A stretch of DNA of 64,000 bases from Sphagnum compactum (GCA_965153455.1 OZ234495.1:24300875-24364874); one strand, 5' to 3'. Counted from the first letter of the stretch, positions 36,401 through 50,460 are shown. Translations and numbers: made by a program. The notes: generated by a model not told the origin, from the letters alone.

Positions 36401-38745
36401 CATGTCAACAATTGATAAGATGAAAAATAATGAGATAAAAAATAATTGAAATAAAAATACATCTTATTACTTTTATTATATATAATAAATTTATAATAAT
36501 AAATATTATAAATTTAAAAATGTTTCCCAAGTTTTTGGGTCCAATTTGTAATAATACAAAATAATAAAACAATGATTAAACTATTACTAATGACTTCACA
36601 TTTTTTTAAAATGACAAATGGATGATATTTGTCACACCATGTCTTAAATGATTATTGTTCTAAATGACTTGTTTGTAATGATTTGACGGCTATTAATCAT
36701 TTTTATCCTCTATGATTGGAATATTAGTTATAAATTTAATCATACATTTGAAGATTTTTATTAATGACACATTTCACAATTTTAACCATTTTGGATTATA
36801 AACACAACTAATTTACTCCATTCATCTTGATCAATTGAACTCATATGTCAATAGGAGCACATAGACAAGCATATTCACATGTTTGGAACCAAAAGATGAG
36901 GAGTTAAGAACACTTCACAAAAAACCAAAATTCCCATAAAAAAACCATTCAACATGGCATGTTTTCATGCATTACACATGAAACAATATATCAATTTGTG
37001 AGAAAAAGATTGTGTTTAATTTTCATAATGAAAATGAACATTCAATGCATTGGGTTTAATGTTTTTGGGGGTGATTTTTCGTAACTTGGAAAAAGAAAAG
37101 AGGGAGTTGTGAAAGGTACAAAGGGTTTTTCCTAGAAAAATGGGCCCAAGTTGCCCCATTATAAAGACACAATCTAACTTTGCCACACTTAAATGTTGAA
37201 GTCATGAAAATCACCAAATCAAAAGGGGGGTTCTCATGAAATTATATTGTCATGCTTGACATCTAACTAGATTTGGCTCATTAATGATGTGGATGGTCAT
37301 TGGTCCACCTATTTGACAAAATTGGAAAAGAAAAAAAAAAAACCTTCATTGGGTTGATATAAATGCATGAGCACATGAATTATCACATATAAATTATTAC
37401 AATGCACAAATGCACAAATTTTCATATCTATGTAAATATTCTTTCATCTTAAATAATCATTTTAAATACCATGTAACATCATAATTAAATCCTTCAACAA
37501 TCCTTAATTCAATTATTTTGTGAATGCAATATCATGTTTTACCTCCATAAGAATTGAGTTCATTACTTCAAAATAAATGAATAGAAAACAACTCATAATT
37601 GATTATGTAATGTATTAAAACTATAACCTCGATTCATTTGTTTATTCCAAAAGGGGTTGATGTTTTTAATTCAATCTCTTTATTATTTTTTTCAACAAAC
37701 ATTAACAATCAAATCCTTCAAAAAGAAAAACCTCATTTATGGTTGATACTATAAAAACAACATTCAATGTAAACGGAACAATATTATGTTAAAGTCTTTC
37801 AATCCCTTTTTACTATAAAATTGTCTTGTCTTCAAGCTTGAAATACATGGACTATTGAATGAATTCAACCAAATAATGGGCTTTGGATGAAATTTGTTAG
37901 ATAAGCAAAAGGACACTGATGTTTTTCAACCTTGTTTAAAATTACTTGCATCTATTTATATAAAGTTCTTTGCAAATATTGGTGCCATTAAACAAGATAT
38001 TTCCTTAGACAACTAGTTAATGATTGTGAAATTTTCAAACAAATAATGAGATTGTTATAGTTTAGCACTAAAAGTTTGATTAAACAATATCAAATCTTAT
38101 GAAGTAAACCAAGTTATATGGTATTGATATGATGCATTTGTTGACTACTTGAATCATTTTTGAATTGTCACATAAGCACAAAATGCCATTAACATACAAT
38201 GCCATTATACAACTACAAAAGATCCTAAATTCTCATATTTTTACCAAAGCAAAGTAAGATTAAACATAATGAGTTAATTTTGTTATGGCAAGGTGATTAT
38301 ACAATCCAATAGTTCAACACCATCCATTGTGTCATAAATCATTTCAATTATGAAATGACCTTGATATAACATTTTTGCATTCAAACATTTCACTAATTAT
38401 GCACCACAATGTAGTAAATGTAGTTGGTGGAATCTTTTTGTGATCAAGTACATTACTAGATTTTTAAATAATTATACATGTTTCATTTCATAAGCCCAAA
38501 AGTGTTAATTCCATAAGATTAAACAAATTCATTTATATACTATTGCAACGCATTTTATGTGGACATCATAAGAGGCCAATTTCTTGAAAAATACATCTTG
38601 GTTCAAATTCTAATAATTATGTTGTAATAAAACAAATTCTAATTCAATTGATTGTAGTGCATTCATACATTAACATAAGGCCTACCACTTGATTGTTCAA
38701 CTTTGTCCCTACTAATATTTATAAAAATGGTATAACTTTCATTGC

Positions 38746-38747
<2 letters not shown>

Positions 38748-38785
<38 letters not shown>
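38748..38785. repeat. AT dinucleotide microsatellite
   Basis: An uninterrupted AT run of nearly 20 units. A shorter TATATATATA run lies at about 38960. Confidence 0.95.
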
Positions 38786-38789
<4 letters not shown>

Positions 38790-41519
38790 AAATTTTAAAA
38801 ATCCAAATTGATTCAACCATTGCTATTGAAATGCATCTTGTAAAGAACACTACACACATTGGAAGCCAATTGCATCCCATATTATCAAAATTAGAAAATT
38901 CCCATGTGATAAAATTTTCACTTAACATTGAATTGTTATTTATTTACAAGGTAATTTTATTATATATATATATTGATATATTGGCATATTGTGTCTTATT
39001 GAAGGTTCACTTAATTAACAAATATCACTTCATCCATTAACATAACAAAATAGTTTTACTTAATTATATAATTGTATAATGCTACTCACAATGATAATAT
39101 GTGGCAACTTTGTGTAATAATGTTGTTGTACAATACATTCGCAATTTTAGATGTTGAATACATTGCATGGACAATGAATGTAAATACAAGAAAAAATATT
39201 TATATTATAACCAAAATATAATCATCCAACACTTTTGATTACAACATTCTTACATCACCTTTAAAAAACTTTGCTCTCAATATCATGTCCCATAATGATC
39301 ATTGATGATTTTAATATTGACACATTGAATCAACATTCAAACAATGTAAAAGGCCAAGTAAAAATATATGCATGTGTAATGTATGCATTATATCCACCTC
39401 CAATTTAACAAAAATAACAACAATTTATGATTCACAAATTGATCAGATTTGGACAAATGCATCACATCATGAACAATGCATATAATTAATTAGGTGTTCT
39501 TGAAGCATATTCAACATATCACAAACCAATCTATTTTGGTCTTTAACTTTTAAATTATGTTCCACAATAGTTCAATATCATAACAACGTCAAGTTTAATA
39601 GATTTCAATGGAATAGATATAAAAACATTTTGTGACAACACATTTAGTGGTGGGGTAGAGAGATGATTACATAGCTAAAATGCTCATGCTTCTTCATTCT
39701 TTTGAGAAAGATATTATGCCATTCTTGTATGGAATAGAGACGCATAACACACATCACATACAACTTTGTCAAATGTCGGAGGTGGTGGGGATGTTGCAAA
39801 AGGGACCTTGGGGGTGTTCAAAAAGCTAAAAAGAGCACAAAAGTTCTCCCTTTAACATAAACAAGGAATAACTTATCTAGTCCATTAAGCAAATTCTAAA
39901 ATAAAGGTGGGACAAGGAATGTACTTGGATTGCAAGGTAGAGAAGGTAGAATTTGCTCTACTTGCATATTATAATAAGGGTGGATATTGAATTTTCTCCA
40001 ATCACACAAAAAGTTGAAAATTCTCGCCTTCCTCCCAACTATTGAGGCCAACACAAAAGTTGGGATAAAAACCATGGTTGCACAATAAATAATATATAAT
40101 CTTATTGTGTTTATTCACTCAATTTATTCATTCTATCTATCTATCTATCTATCTAACTAACTAGATGTGTTTTGATGATTCAATTAACATAATTATCTAA
40201 GAGTTGTTCTTCCTAATGTTGTTTATAATCAAAATATAGAACAATATGTCTTAATTAATATATAATAGTAGAATTAGATAGATTCCCAGGAGTTTTTTCA
40301 TTTTTGTACCTTCTTTTTGCTATGTTCAAAGGCCAGATTAGGCTTTCTTTGCTCATAAAAAAAGAAAAAAGAAAACAAAAAAACAAGTGACTCATCAACC
40401 TGACACCTTTGGCCATTACAGCTGATGGAACCATGGTTAGGTAACATGGTTAGGTCAAATAGACTCTTTCTTTTATTACTAGTTTGAACCCCGTGCCTAA
40501 TGCACATGTGTGTTATTTCAACAATGTTTGGTTCATGTTTTAATTTTTTTTTTAAACTTTTATCTTTTTTATTCTTTATTTTTATATGGTTTCTGTTATT
40601 ATTATTATTTTGTATAATAAAAATAAAGTGTTTCTTTTTCACTTTTGTATTTTGTTTATTTGGATGCAAGTTTGAAGTTTGGAGAAAGAAGACACACCTC
40701 ATTATTTTTCAAGTAGGGTTTTTCTTCATTATTATAAGTTTTATTTTTTCTTATTTTCTACTCTTTATTTGGTTTCTTCTTTTTTGTAATTTTTTTCTTT
40801 TTAAATGATTTTACTGTATTTCCCTTTCCTTATTTCATTTGTTTCCATTCCTTTTTTATAGTTTTTGTGTTTTTACTTTTTTTTGTTTATGTTTGTTTCA
40901 TGTTTTAATTTTTTCTATTCTTATTTTGTCTATCTTCATTTTTTTTATTTTTATGCGTTTATTTATTTATTTAGTTTCTATTTTCTTTTCCAAAAAAATC
41001 TAGTTTTTCTAATATGTTTTATAATAAAAATAATTATAATTTTTTTATATTTTTGTTTGACTACTAGGTAATAATAATAGGTCTATTTTTATATGAGGAT
41101 TTTTGAAAGATGATATTTTGGCTTGTGTTGAAACTTGAGATTAGTTATAGAGTTATAATATCTTGAAGGATTTTGGTTTCTTTAAGAGGATTTTTCTGAA
41201 GATTATATTTTTGCATGTTGAAATATTTGAGTTTTCATAATAGTCTTCTTTTTGGGCTTAAGATACCTACTTTTTAATGTAAATGGCAAGGCCAAAGTGT
41301 GACACACCCCTTGTTTTTTTGTTATTGAAAAAAAATGCAGCCTAGAGAAAAGAGGAGCTAGGGTTTCCAGATGCCACCAAACCCACTAAAATTGTAGAGA
41401 CTAAGGTCTCCAGTTGTCACCCATAGATTGGTTCCTAGTCCAAGCCAAAATTAGTATTTTAGAATCCTATACTCATGCCCAAGTCTCTGGGTGTGATGTA
41501 GCCAAAATGGAGATGATTC

Positions 41520-41760
41520 ATTCCACAGGAATATTTAGCCAAATTTGGCTAAAAGAGGCTAAATTTGGCTACAACATACATACGAAAGTAAAAAGAAAGT
41601 TTAAAGACATCCTTCAATAGTTTTTGGCTACACATCATCATACTTGAACCATGTACAGAAATTTGGATATTTTTCTTAAATTTTGGTCAAATTTTTGGCT
41701 ACTGAAAATCTCAAAAAGCACTTGATTTTAGCACTTCTAAGGGTTTAGGGTTTTAGCTGT
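41520..41760 (+). repeat. Dispersed palindrome-cored repeat, copy 4
   Basis: A perfect TAGCCAAATTTGGCTA lies at 41536-41551, with a second GGCTAAATTTGGCTA directly after it. It is followed by TTTTGGCTACACATCATCAT, ACTTGAACCATGTACAGAAA and a tail CTGAAAATCTCAAAAAGCAC, TTGATTTTAGCACTT. The tail matches the reverse complement of copy 2 near 24480-24520, which makes the homology clear. Confidence 0.7.
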
Positions 41761-41939
41761 TTTTTTTGGGGGGGCGCTATTTAGAGCCAGCAACCATCAT
41801 CATGCTCTCCATCACCATTGCTCACTAGAATCTAGGGTGTTGTTTGTGTTTGTGGGGCCAGATTGGGTTGGATAAAAAATTAGTAGTGTGGGTGTCAAGT
41901 TGCAGCTGATCTTGTTGTTGTGTTTGACTAACTTGCTGT

Positions 41940-42890
41940 TTGTTGTTGTTGTTGTTGTTGTTGATGATGATGATGGTCCAAATGGGTCAATCAGATTTTC
42001 TGACGATCCAGATACCCTTGCTAGCTTTTGTTTGATGTGAATTTGATGTGTTGGTGGGTGTTGGTTATTGCCAAACAAGAAAAAAAGAAAATAGGGTGGT
42101 GGGAAAAGAGAAGACTGAACAAGAATAAGAACAAGCAGCAGCTGCAGCTGCAGCAGACAAGAACACAAAAGCTTTCAATTCTGCTGGAGAAGAACTGGGG
42201 TCCTGCTTTTCTCAACTTCTACTACAATTTGGAGCTTTCAGCTTTGGAAAAGTTTTGAAGAGAAAGAAAAAGGTTTGGTTTCAAGAGAGTTTTGTTTTGG
42301 AGCTGATTTTTTTGGATCCCATATAATTTCGAAGTGCCCATTGAAGGAGCTGGGGAATGTTGATGATGGTGGTGGTGGTGGGGCATGGATGATGATGCCT
42401 TTGTTGTTGTGGTTTCTACTATGAATTTCTGTGTGCCTTAAGACAATAGAGCTAGTGGTTGGGTTTGTATTGTTGGTTTCTCTGGTGAGAAACATGAGCA
42501 AGCTCTTGAATTTTTTTGCTTCAATTAGGTTGTTGCTGCTAGTGAAGCTTTTGATCCCAAATTTTTATTTTGTTGGGCTGTAGAATTTGGAGCTGTTTTG
42601 ATGGCCACTTTCTTGCTTGCTTACTTGTTGCTGTTGTTGTTGGGTATATGCATGAATCCATCCATTAATCCCATTTCATGTACTCTTCCTTGGAAGATTG
42701 GGTGGGCGATAGTGAGCTCAGAAATTGTAGTAGTAGTAGTAGTAGTAGTTCAGGAGATTTTGGTTTCATGCACAAAGTGTGTGATTACAATGTGAAGACA
42801 CTCTGAATTTTTGGTGATCTGATGTTGTTCTCTTGTGTTTGCAGCTTGGGCAATTCATCCTCTCCCACAGAGTGAGTTGAATCAGCTGCC
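41940..42890 (+). promoter_or_regulatory. Upstream/5' UTR region of the Ppx/GppA-family gene
   Basis: This is a less AT-rich tract with GTT and GAT trinucleotide runs (41936-41975), TAG repeats (42728-42749) and G/T-rich leader-like sequence. A good 3' splice site (GTTCTCTTGTGTTTGCAG, ending about 42844) precedes the first coding exon. This suggests a non-coding first exon upstream, for example ending at TTCTCTG|GTGAGA near 42484. The transcription start and that donor are guesses. Confidence 0.4.
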
Positions 42891-45800
42891 ATGCTTCCCA
42901 CTGTGGCTATGAGTGTAGAAGCAGGAGCCCAAGTACGAGCAATTGCCGGTGGCGGTGGTACTTCTTTCTCTCGCATATCACATGCTGTATGTTTTGCCCT
43001 TTTCCAACCCCCTGATTCTTGTGGTTAGGTTTCCTATCTCTCTACCCCAGGACAATGGCATTGGAAATTATTTGTAAATAGATTCATACTATGTCTGCCA
43101 GAAAAAAGACTCACCCTTAGGGTTACTGCCACCTCCTGGATGGAGTTTTTCAACATTTCTGTGGTTGTTGACAGAGTGTAGCATCTGAGAGTGTTGAACT
43201 ATTTGGTGAGGTTTTGCTTCACAGAGCTTGAGGGAAGAGTGTCAGTGAATCTGCATTCAATCTGAGCTCAGAAACCTTGGTACAAGTTCTGAAATCGTCA
43301 GGTACTTTTTGAATTTGTGTTTGAAGCCACCTGAGCTGAGACATGTTGGGAGAGATGGATTTTGCAGAAACTGGGCCGGTTCCATCTTCAGCAGGTGGAG
43401 GCAAGTTGTGTAGGCCGGAATATCATCTGTTCTTTGCATCCATTGCAGAAAAGTGGTGCTGAATCTTCAATAAACCTACAACCCGATGCAGCAAGCTTTG
43501 GGACACTTTTGTGTAGTAGTGGCAGTCATTCTTCCAGGACATGGGAGTCATTTGCAACAGCACAAGGTGTTGGATCATCCATAGAACCAAGTAATGGTAC
43601 AGGGAATGGTAGCGTTGCTCAACGATTGAAAGACAAGGGAGATCCCACAGGTGGCTGATCTGAACTCCCTTTTTTTTCTTTTTCTTTTTTTGCTTTTAAC
43701 CCCAGTTGTAAAGAGGATGTGGAACTAGTAGCAAAGCAGAGAGGAACCATCATCATTGTGTTATGTCAAGGTCAGTATGTGCAAGGGGATGTTAGCTATG
43801 TGTATCTGTGAAATTGGACTGATGGAGAAAAACATGGTTGATGGATAGATGACAAGATGCTAGCTGCTGTGGACATGGGTACGAATTCTTTTCACATGGT
43901 GGTCGTGCGGGCAGACAAACAAGGCCATTTTGAGCTTGTTGACACATCCAAAGAGGATGTGCGGCTGGGGAGTGGAAGCCCAGACATCAGCTTAATCACC
44001 CCAGATGCTGAGGAGCGTGCACTGGCTGTGATCAAGCGCTTCAAGCAACTTGCAAAGATGCGGAATGCAGAGATGCGTATTGTAGCCACTTCAGCAGTGC
44101 GAGAAGCAAGGAACAGGCGCACATTTGTAAGACGAATGCTTGAGGTTGCAGGAGTGGAGATTGAGGTTTTATCGGGACAAGAGGAGGCATGCTTGATTTA
44201 TCAGGGTGTGTTGCAAGCCCTTCCTGTGTACGACAAGACAGCGTTGATAGTGGATATAGGTGGTGGCTCCACAGAGTTTGTGCTTGGAAAGGCTGGCAAG
44301 CCCCTGTATGCGACTTCATTGAAACTAGGGCATATTCGTCTGTCAGAGCAATTTCTAGGGTTGGGTCGTAGTAAAGAGGAGCTGAAAAAGGAACAGGTCA
44401 GTCTGCCAATTTCACCAAATTCTCCTATCCATGTTGTTCTTTGGAGATGGACATGCCACTCTGTTTTGAGCTAAAATAGCCTTCTGGGGTTGTCTGGTCT
44501 TCAAAGTTGGAAATCATTGACATGAGAATTGACTGTCAAAACAGATTGAGGAACTGAGGCGACACATACGAGTCATATTGGCAGATTCAGGTGTAATTGA
44601 GAACGTACAGAGCACACAATTTGAGGTTGCAATTGGAAGCTCAGGCACCATAGAAAGTATTGAACAGATGATTCATCACACAGCTCTCAGCACGGAGTCT
44701 CAAGCACTCGACTCAACTACTTTACGTGACCGTGAGTTCACTGCTGACGAGCTTGGCATGGTGGTAAAGAAGGTGATTATGAATTTTTTTTTCTACCTTG
44801 TCCATCATCAAACACTTTGTTTGAAGGATGTTCAGGAAACTTGAGCTAGGCATTTTTGAGACATAGGTGCATGTCTCAAGGATGGTGGTGTGGGGTTGAC
44901 TGAGTTTTTCTGACTGAGTTTATTTGTTTGCATGTGGATTTTTGGATTTATTCCTTGTCAGGTGTGCAAAGCAAAGACTGTAGAGCAGCGAATGAAAATC
45001 CCAGGTTTGCCCGAGAAGCGTGCAGATGTGATAGTTGGAGGTTCAATTATTTTGGAAGAGATTTTCCTGGCCTTGGGCATTGAGAAGATGAAGGTGTCAC
45101 CATACGCTTTGCGTGAGGGTGTTATTGTCGATACCCTTGCTGAGACTTTTGCCAACTATAGACCAGGCTTCAACATACGGCGCATCTCAGTCATCAACCT
45201 TGCCAGGAAATTCAACACTGATCAGCGCATGGTGTCAGCCCAACATTCAGCTCACCTTGCCAAGGTTAAGAAGCACCTCCCCCAAAAGACTGTGTTGATC
45301 TGTCTGATATTTTTCCTTGTATTGCCTGCTTACTGATGGGCAGATAGATTGGATATAGTAGTCAGATTTTCTCTCAATACCAAAGCTGTACCATAAACTC
45401 TGAATATGTTCTAAGCAAACATTATGATGTGGATGCAGGAAATCCTTGAAGGCCTCCAGACATGCAAACTAGGAGGAAGAGATTGCTTGTCGGATGTGTC
45501 CTTACTCCTACAAGATGAGGATAAAGAGCTGCTGGAAGCAGCCACCATCCTCCACTATGTTGGGATGTTCATCAACCACAAGTCTTACCACCGACACTCC
45601 CACTACCTTATCAAGGTTTTTTTCTTGATTTTTCTTCAATCTTTTCAAGCATTCCTGCAAAGAACCCATGTCCATGAAAACTGGGGATATGCAGATACAT
45701 CTCCCAGAGATGAATACTAGACTTTGGGTGTCTATTCTCATGAGAGAAATGTCACATGTGAACTCACATTTTCAAAACCATTTACAATTCATGTCCATGC

Positions 45801-47291
45801 TTAATTTGCTGGTGATGTGGTTTTGGGTTGTTTTTGGTCACAGAATAATGAGCATCTACTGGGTTATAGCCCCTTGGAGATAGAGGTATACTAACCCCTC
45901 AAACCTGTTCACAAAAACACTCTTCTGCTCTGTACTAACAGTCCTGATTAACCAGCAGTCATAATCCAAAATGATCAACTTAGACACTATTTATTATAAT
46001 ATGTATGGAGAAGTTCTCGCTAGTTATGAAGCGATATTTGATTACATGGGGAAGTTCATGTACCTAATGAACATGTGGAAAGAGCCAACAAAAGAAGTTG
46101 TGCAAAGTCCCAATTGCAGAAGCATACAGAGAGACATACAGAGATAATAAGCACATCTTGTTACAGTATTTTGCAGCCTCAAATTACCTTGTAACAGATT
46201 TACTTCTTTGGTTTAGCAGATAATTGCACTGCTTGCAAGATACCATCGAAAGAAGGTGCCAACCCTGAAGGATGAAGACTTTGCAACGCTGCCTGAGGAG
46301 GTAGGTTTACTTGGTGATTTGCCTTGTGATTCATGTCTAATGGGATGAGATGCAGGCCATCAGCTTTACTGTGGGTGTTGCATATCCTTCCCTCACTATT
46401 AGCTACCTTGCAAAGTGGGTGTTGGGCAAACAGACAGTCTTTCTTAGTTGAAAGCTGCTGAAGATATACGTAGAGTGTGTGCTTTTAACCTGAGAAGTTT
46501 TTACTGGCTTGAATCGGCTTGAATTGCAGGTCCAAAAGAAGGTCCGGGCAATGTGTGCTGTGATGCGCATTGCAGTGGCATTGGATCGCTGTGACTCCAG
46601 TGCCATTGAACATGTCCATGTCTACCAGCAACCTGAAAGTGTCATGCTTGTGAGCTCCCTCCCCTCTGTATCAAATCTAATTAGGATGCTGCATCTTCTG
46701 GAAAGCTTCTATTTGCCCTTCTTGGCCATTGATCTTGCCTCTTTACAAGTACCCGTGTTTTTAATTGCACTCAAATTCTTGCTCTCTTTCTAGAAGCACA
46801 AAATTGCTAGAGCTAACCTACCCCTCATCTCTCTAAGGGAAAGTTGTATTTGTGGCTTTGGGGAATTACACCACCACCTACATATCTTCTATTTGTAGGC
46901 CGTGGTGCCTGCTGTTGATTCTTCAGGAGCACTGCGTGACGTCGCTCTCGAAGTATGGGCAGCACGCACAGAGCTTCCTTATTTTGAGAAGGTTGGTTTT
47001 GACCCAACCCTTAACCTTTTAGGGTCATTTTAGGGTCTATTTCAGCTTGGATGTTTCAGATTTTGACTTCAGCATCTTGGATGTTTCAGCTTGAAATTTC
47101 AGCATTTTGGATGGCATGAAGAGACAGCCTGTTTGCAGAAGATGCAGTTTTTGGCATCAACCTTTTCCTTTCACTGACTTTCTGTGGGTGAATGGCAGAT
47201 TTTCAAGCGGAAGCCATCTATCATGGTTGCTGATGAAAACGACCTGGAGTTTATGAATACAGATCCAATTTCTTTCAGTCTGAGTTCGTAG
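42891..47291 (+). CDS. Ppx/GppA-family phosphatase (exopolyphosphatase / guanosine pentaphosphate phosphohydrolase-like)
   Basis: The ASKHA-fold Ppx/GppA family hydrolyses polyphosphate or pppGpp. Coding exons are 42891-42986, 43449-43650, 43849-44396, 44545-44772, 44962-45264, 45439-45615, 45844-45885, 46220-46300, 46530-46649, 46899-46991 and 47199-47291. They close in phase on about 660 residues. After a ~100-residue poorly conserved N-terminus, the core reads AAVDMGTNSFHMVVV (phosphate-1 loop), VATSAVREARN, SGQEEA (containing the conserved Glu), VDIGGGSTEFVLG (phosphate-2), LKLGHIRLSEQF, GSSGTIESI, RADVIVGGSIILEEI and ALREGVI. An HD-like C-terminal domain (ILHYVGMFINHKSYHRHSHYLI, ARYHRKK) and LEVWAARTELPYFEK follow. 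This is longer than single-domain GppA and resembles two-part PPX enzymes. The first two exons are less certain; translation could instead begin at 43857. Substrate preference cannot be told. Confidence 0.85.
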
Positions 47292-49640
47292 AATCTTCTT
47301 CGCAGAGCTCTCTCCTTCAGATGCACATTTGTTACCAAGTAAATTCTGGAACCATCCGGGTTTGCAGCATTTTGGTACTTTTCGGTATATGTAATTTTCA
47401 ATGACCTTGACTGGAGAAGAAGTCTGCACATTAGGTTTGATTCACAGACACATTATATGATAAGAGATCACACAGCCTATGGCACTCGGGCTTCATGTAG
47501 GTAGGTTTCTGCAGTTTCAATGTGATGGGACCCAGAATCTGTAGCTCTAGAAATCTGTATGTCTTTGTGCATGATACTTTGTATTTGTATTTGTATTTTA
47601 TCAATGTGGGAGAATCACAAGCAAAAGATTTTGTGCGGTGAATGTGAGTAGACCATCATCACCCACCATTCATGCTCATTACTTGCTCCACTTGGTCTTC
47701 TTCATCAGCTCCTCCCAACAGTAGATAAGTATACACAATAATAATCTGCTGAAAATTCTGGGCAAACAATTATACAGAAAGTATTGGGAGAATTTTTAGT
47801 TGTGATATATTTTGATGGCAGCCTTATATTCATGAATATCCTTCAAGTGGGAACGATATCATGTCTACACCTTAGGACCTACTAGGGGGTACCTATGGTC
47901 TACCGAAGGAGCTATTATGGACTAATGATTTAGGGGCTACCTAAAGAGTTACTTACATGGCTACCTACATCACACTTAGGGGTTACTTAGGGGCTATCTA
48001 AATAAGGGCTATCAAAAGCCTTCAAGGAGTTACGTAGAGATTACATATCAAATTTTTTAACATTTTTATGAAAACAAACAAATTGCACAATTTTCTATGT
48101 GTAAAGATTTTTAAACATTCAAACCATACAATATGTGACATTATTTTATTCATTTTGGGTTCAAATATATGGTATCTAGGTATTTTGAAAGTTTAGGATC
48201 CATTTATAAACCATATGACTACAACTTTAAGAGGAATAATTTAAAACATAAACATAAATATGGCACTAGAATACATCATATTAAAAACATTAGGAGATGA
48301 TTGCCCATCATTCACAAAAAATTCAAGATATTATGTTATCACTTCATCAAAACAATGTGTACATTATTTCACATATCATGAAGTTTGTAGTAATATAACA
48401 TTAGTGTATACATGATTATGTAGGAAAATTGAATTCATGGCTTCTACCATTAATAGTATTTTTGGTCATAATAATCTATATCATTCATCATGTTATTTTT
48501 ATGATTATATAATTGGGAAAGACAATGATTTTTATGATTACATCTAAGAAATACAATTAAATAATAAGTATAAACCTAAGTTAGAAGCCTAGGTAAGTAG
48601 GTAAACTAAAGTAGGTAGGTAGGTAGGTAATTAGATAAGTAGGTTTAAGTAGGTAGGTAGGCTTAAGTACGTAGAATCTTATTGAATCTATTGCTCACAA
48701 GCATTTTTTATTAGTTCATCTCAAGTGGTATTTGCACTTTGAATATTTCTAATGAATGTATTAAAAGTAAACTATTCTTTCATATAGTTATATAGTTTAC
48801 AAAGTTGAACTTGTTGACAAAAGATATGAGATAAATTTCATAAAAAGAAAGCACAACATCTTTTGTCCATTGCAAAAGTAACCTACCTATTTACCAAATT
48901 TCCTACTACAAATGATCCACCTACCTAACTTGAGCCTAAATAAAATAAAATATATGTAAGTAGGTATAAATATGTATCCTAGCTCATTTACCCTACCTTA
49001 TAATTCACTCACAATTCATTTGCTCGGAAGGATTAATTGTTATTGATTGCATCCCAATTTGTAAATATGACCAATGGAGGAAATAACAATAGTCATGTAG
49101 TCATAATAATCAATACAAGGGATTTTACATGTCACATTATGACTACATGACTAAGTTTGGGCATTAGTAATAAAATGGTCAAGTCATGAATTGGTTTTGG
49201 TGTATATGTGAATAAAAAAAATAAATTAGCACATTCCTAACATCCTAAAGGCTCATCGATATGTGTACTTGGGCCAATAAAGTATTCAAAATATGCATAT
49301 CATATATACATATTAAATTTAAATAGTTGTTTCTTATGCAAATAATTCTACTATAGTAATTATATACATATAAGAAGTATTTCCCATTGCAAGACAATAA
49401 TTGTGTGTTGTATAATACTACCAAAATATCACTTATAATCATATGCATGGAAATATTTCAACATTTTTGTTATGTGCTTGTTCATATTACAAGATATAAG
49501 CTTAAAATTTTCATTATCCCATATTTAACATTGTTTTATGTGATATTTTGTTCCAAAAATTGCTTTAAAAAACTAGAAGACAAATAGTACTTTCATGACC
49601 CAGGAAATGACATTCACAACATCTCTCATATCAAAAATAA
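47292..49640. other. 3' UTR of the Ppx/GppA gene, then AT-rich intergenic DNA
   Basis: The first few hundred bases are probably 3' UTR. Degenerate CTACCTA/TAGGTAGG-type sequence occurs at 47.87-48.01 kb, with a purer GTAGGTAGGTAGGTAGG run near 48610-48665. No gene was recognised. Confidence 0.5.
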
Positions 49641-49654
49641 ATTGTAAGCGAAAT

Positions 49655-50460
49655 ATGATATGAGAAATTTAGGACTTGCATCCAAATACCTAGGCATTGA
49701 AATAAAACATCATCCAAATGGTATTTTTGTGGACCAATCGACCCATATTCTAATTAGAATACTTGAGGAATCAAGTCTACTAGATTGTAATCCTAGCACA
49801 ACACCTTTGCCTAAGAATGCAAAACTTCAAAAAGATACCAACACTTCTTATGTTGATCCCACAAACTATAGATCTCTAGTTGGCAAGTTAATATTCTTGA
49901 CCAACACTAGCCCAAACATATACTTTGATGTTAACCTTGCTAGTAGGTTCATGTAACAACCAAAAGAAGCACACTTGAAAGTTGTGAAGTTTATTGTTTA
50001 ATATTTGAAGGGTACCCATAAATTAGGCCTTTTCTACAAAAGAAGTTCAAATCTACAACTTTCAAGCTTCATAAATGCAAATTGGGCTATGTACTTAGAC
50101 AAAAGGAAATCAATAAAAAAATATGTGTTCACGTTAAACAACACTCCAATCACATGGGTCAACACAAAACAAAACATCATATTTCTTTCCTTCGCATAGT
50201 GAAAATTTTGATCTTTAATATTGGAGGCAACCAAGGATGGCATATGCTTACAAAAATTCATATCTAGAATCAACCTTCCTATTACAATCTATTGTGACAA
50301 CCAAAGTATTATTAAACTTAGTAAACATCCCATTTCCCATAGTAGAACTAAACATTTTTTTATCCAACTTGTAAGGAAACAACTTCTATCCATCTAATTC
50401 CTATCCTCTAGTGAAGAGCTAGTAGATATCCTTGCAAAATTGCTAAGATCATCCAAATTT
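49655..50460 (+). pseudogene. Ty1/copia reverse transcriptase-RNase H fragment
   Basis: The piece starts in the C-terminal part of a copia reverse transcriptase (MRNLGLASKYLGIEIKHH, then LLDCNPSTTPLP and NYRSLVGKLIFLTNTSPNI). It runs into RNase H (YLKGTHKLGLFYKRSS, INANWAMYLDKRKS, CDNQSIIKLSKHPISHSRTK, ELVDILAKLL). Stops interrupt it (for example after ASRFM), and no upstream gag, integrase or LTR is attached. It is a truncated, inactive remnant. Confidence 0.85.

Larger units (their letters stand above)
33781..41500. other. Long AT-rich gene-free tract
   Basis: No gene family or transposon protein was recognised. The notable content is a SINE-like head at 36181, an AT microsatellite at 38748-38785, TATC repeats at 40134-40155 and a T-rich low-complexity stretch at 40.5-41.07 kb. 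The T-rich stretch gives spurious Phe/Leu-rich open frames. Confidence 0.55.

Noticed and set aside
40500-41071. Phe/Leu-rich plus-strand frames that look like membrane proteins
   Set aside because: They come from T-rich low-complexity DNA. Such frames arise by composition alone.
43219-43439. Minus-strand 60-residue frames opposite the first exons of the Ppx/GppA gene
   Set aside because: They are shadows of the coding strand with no independent support.
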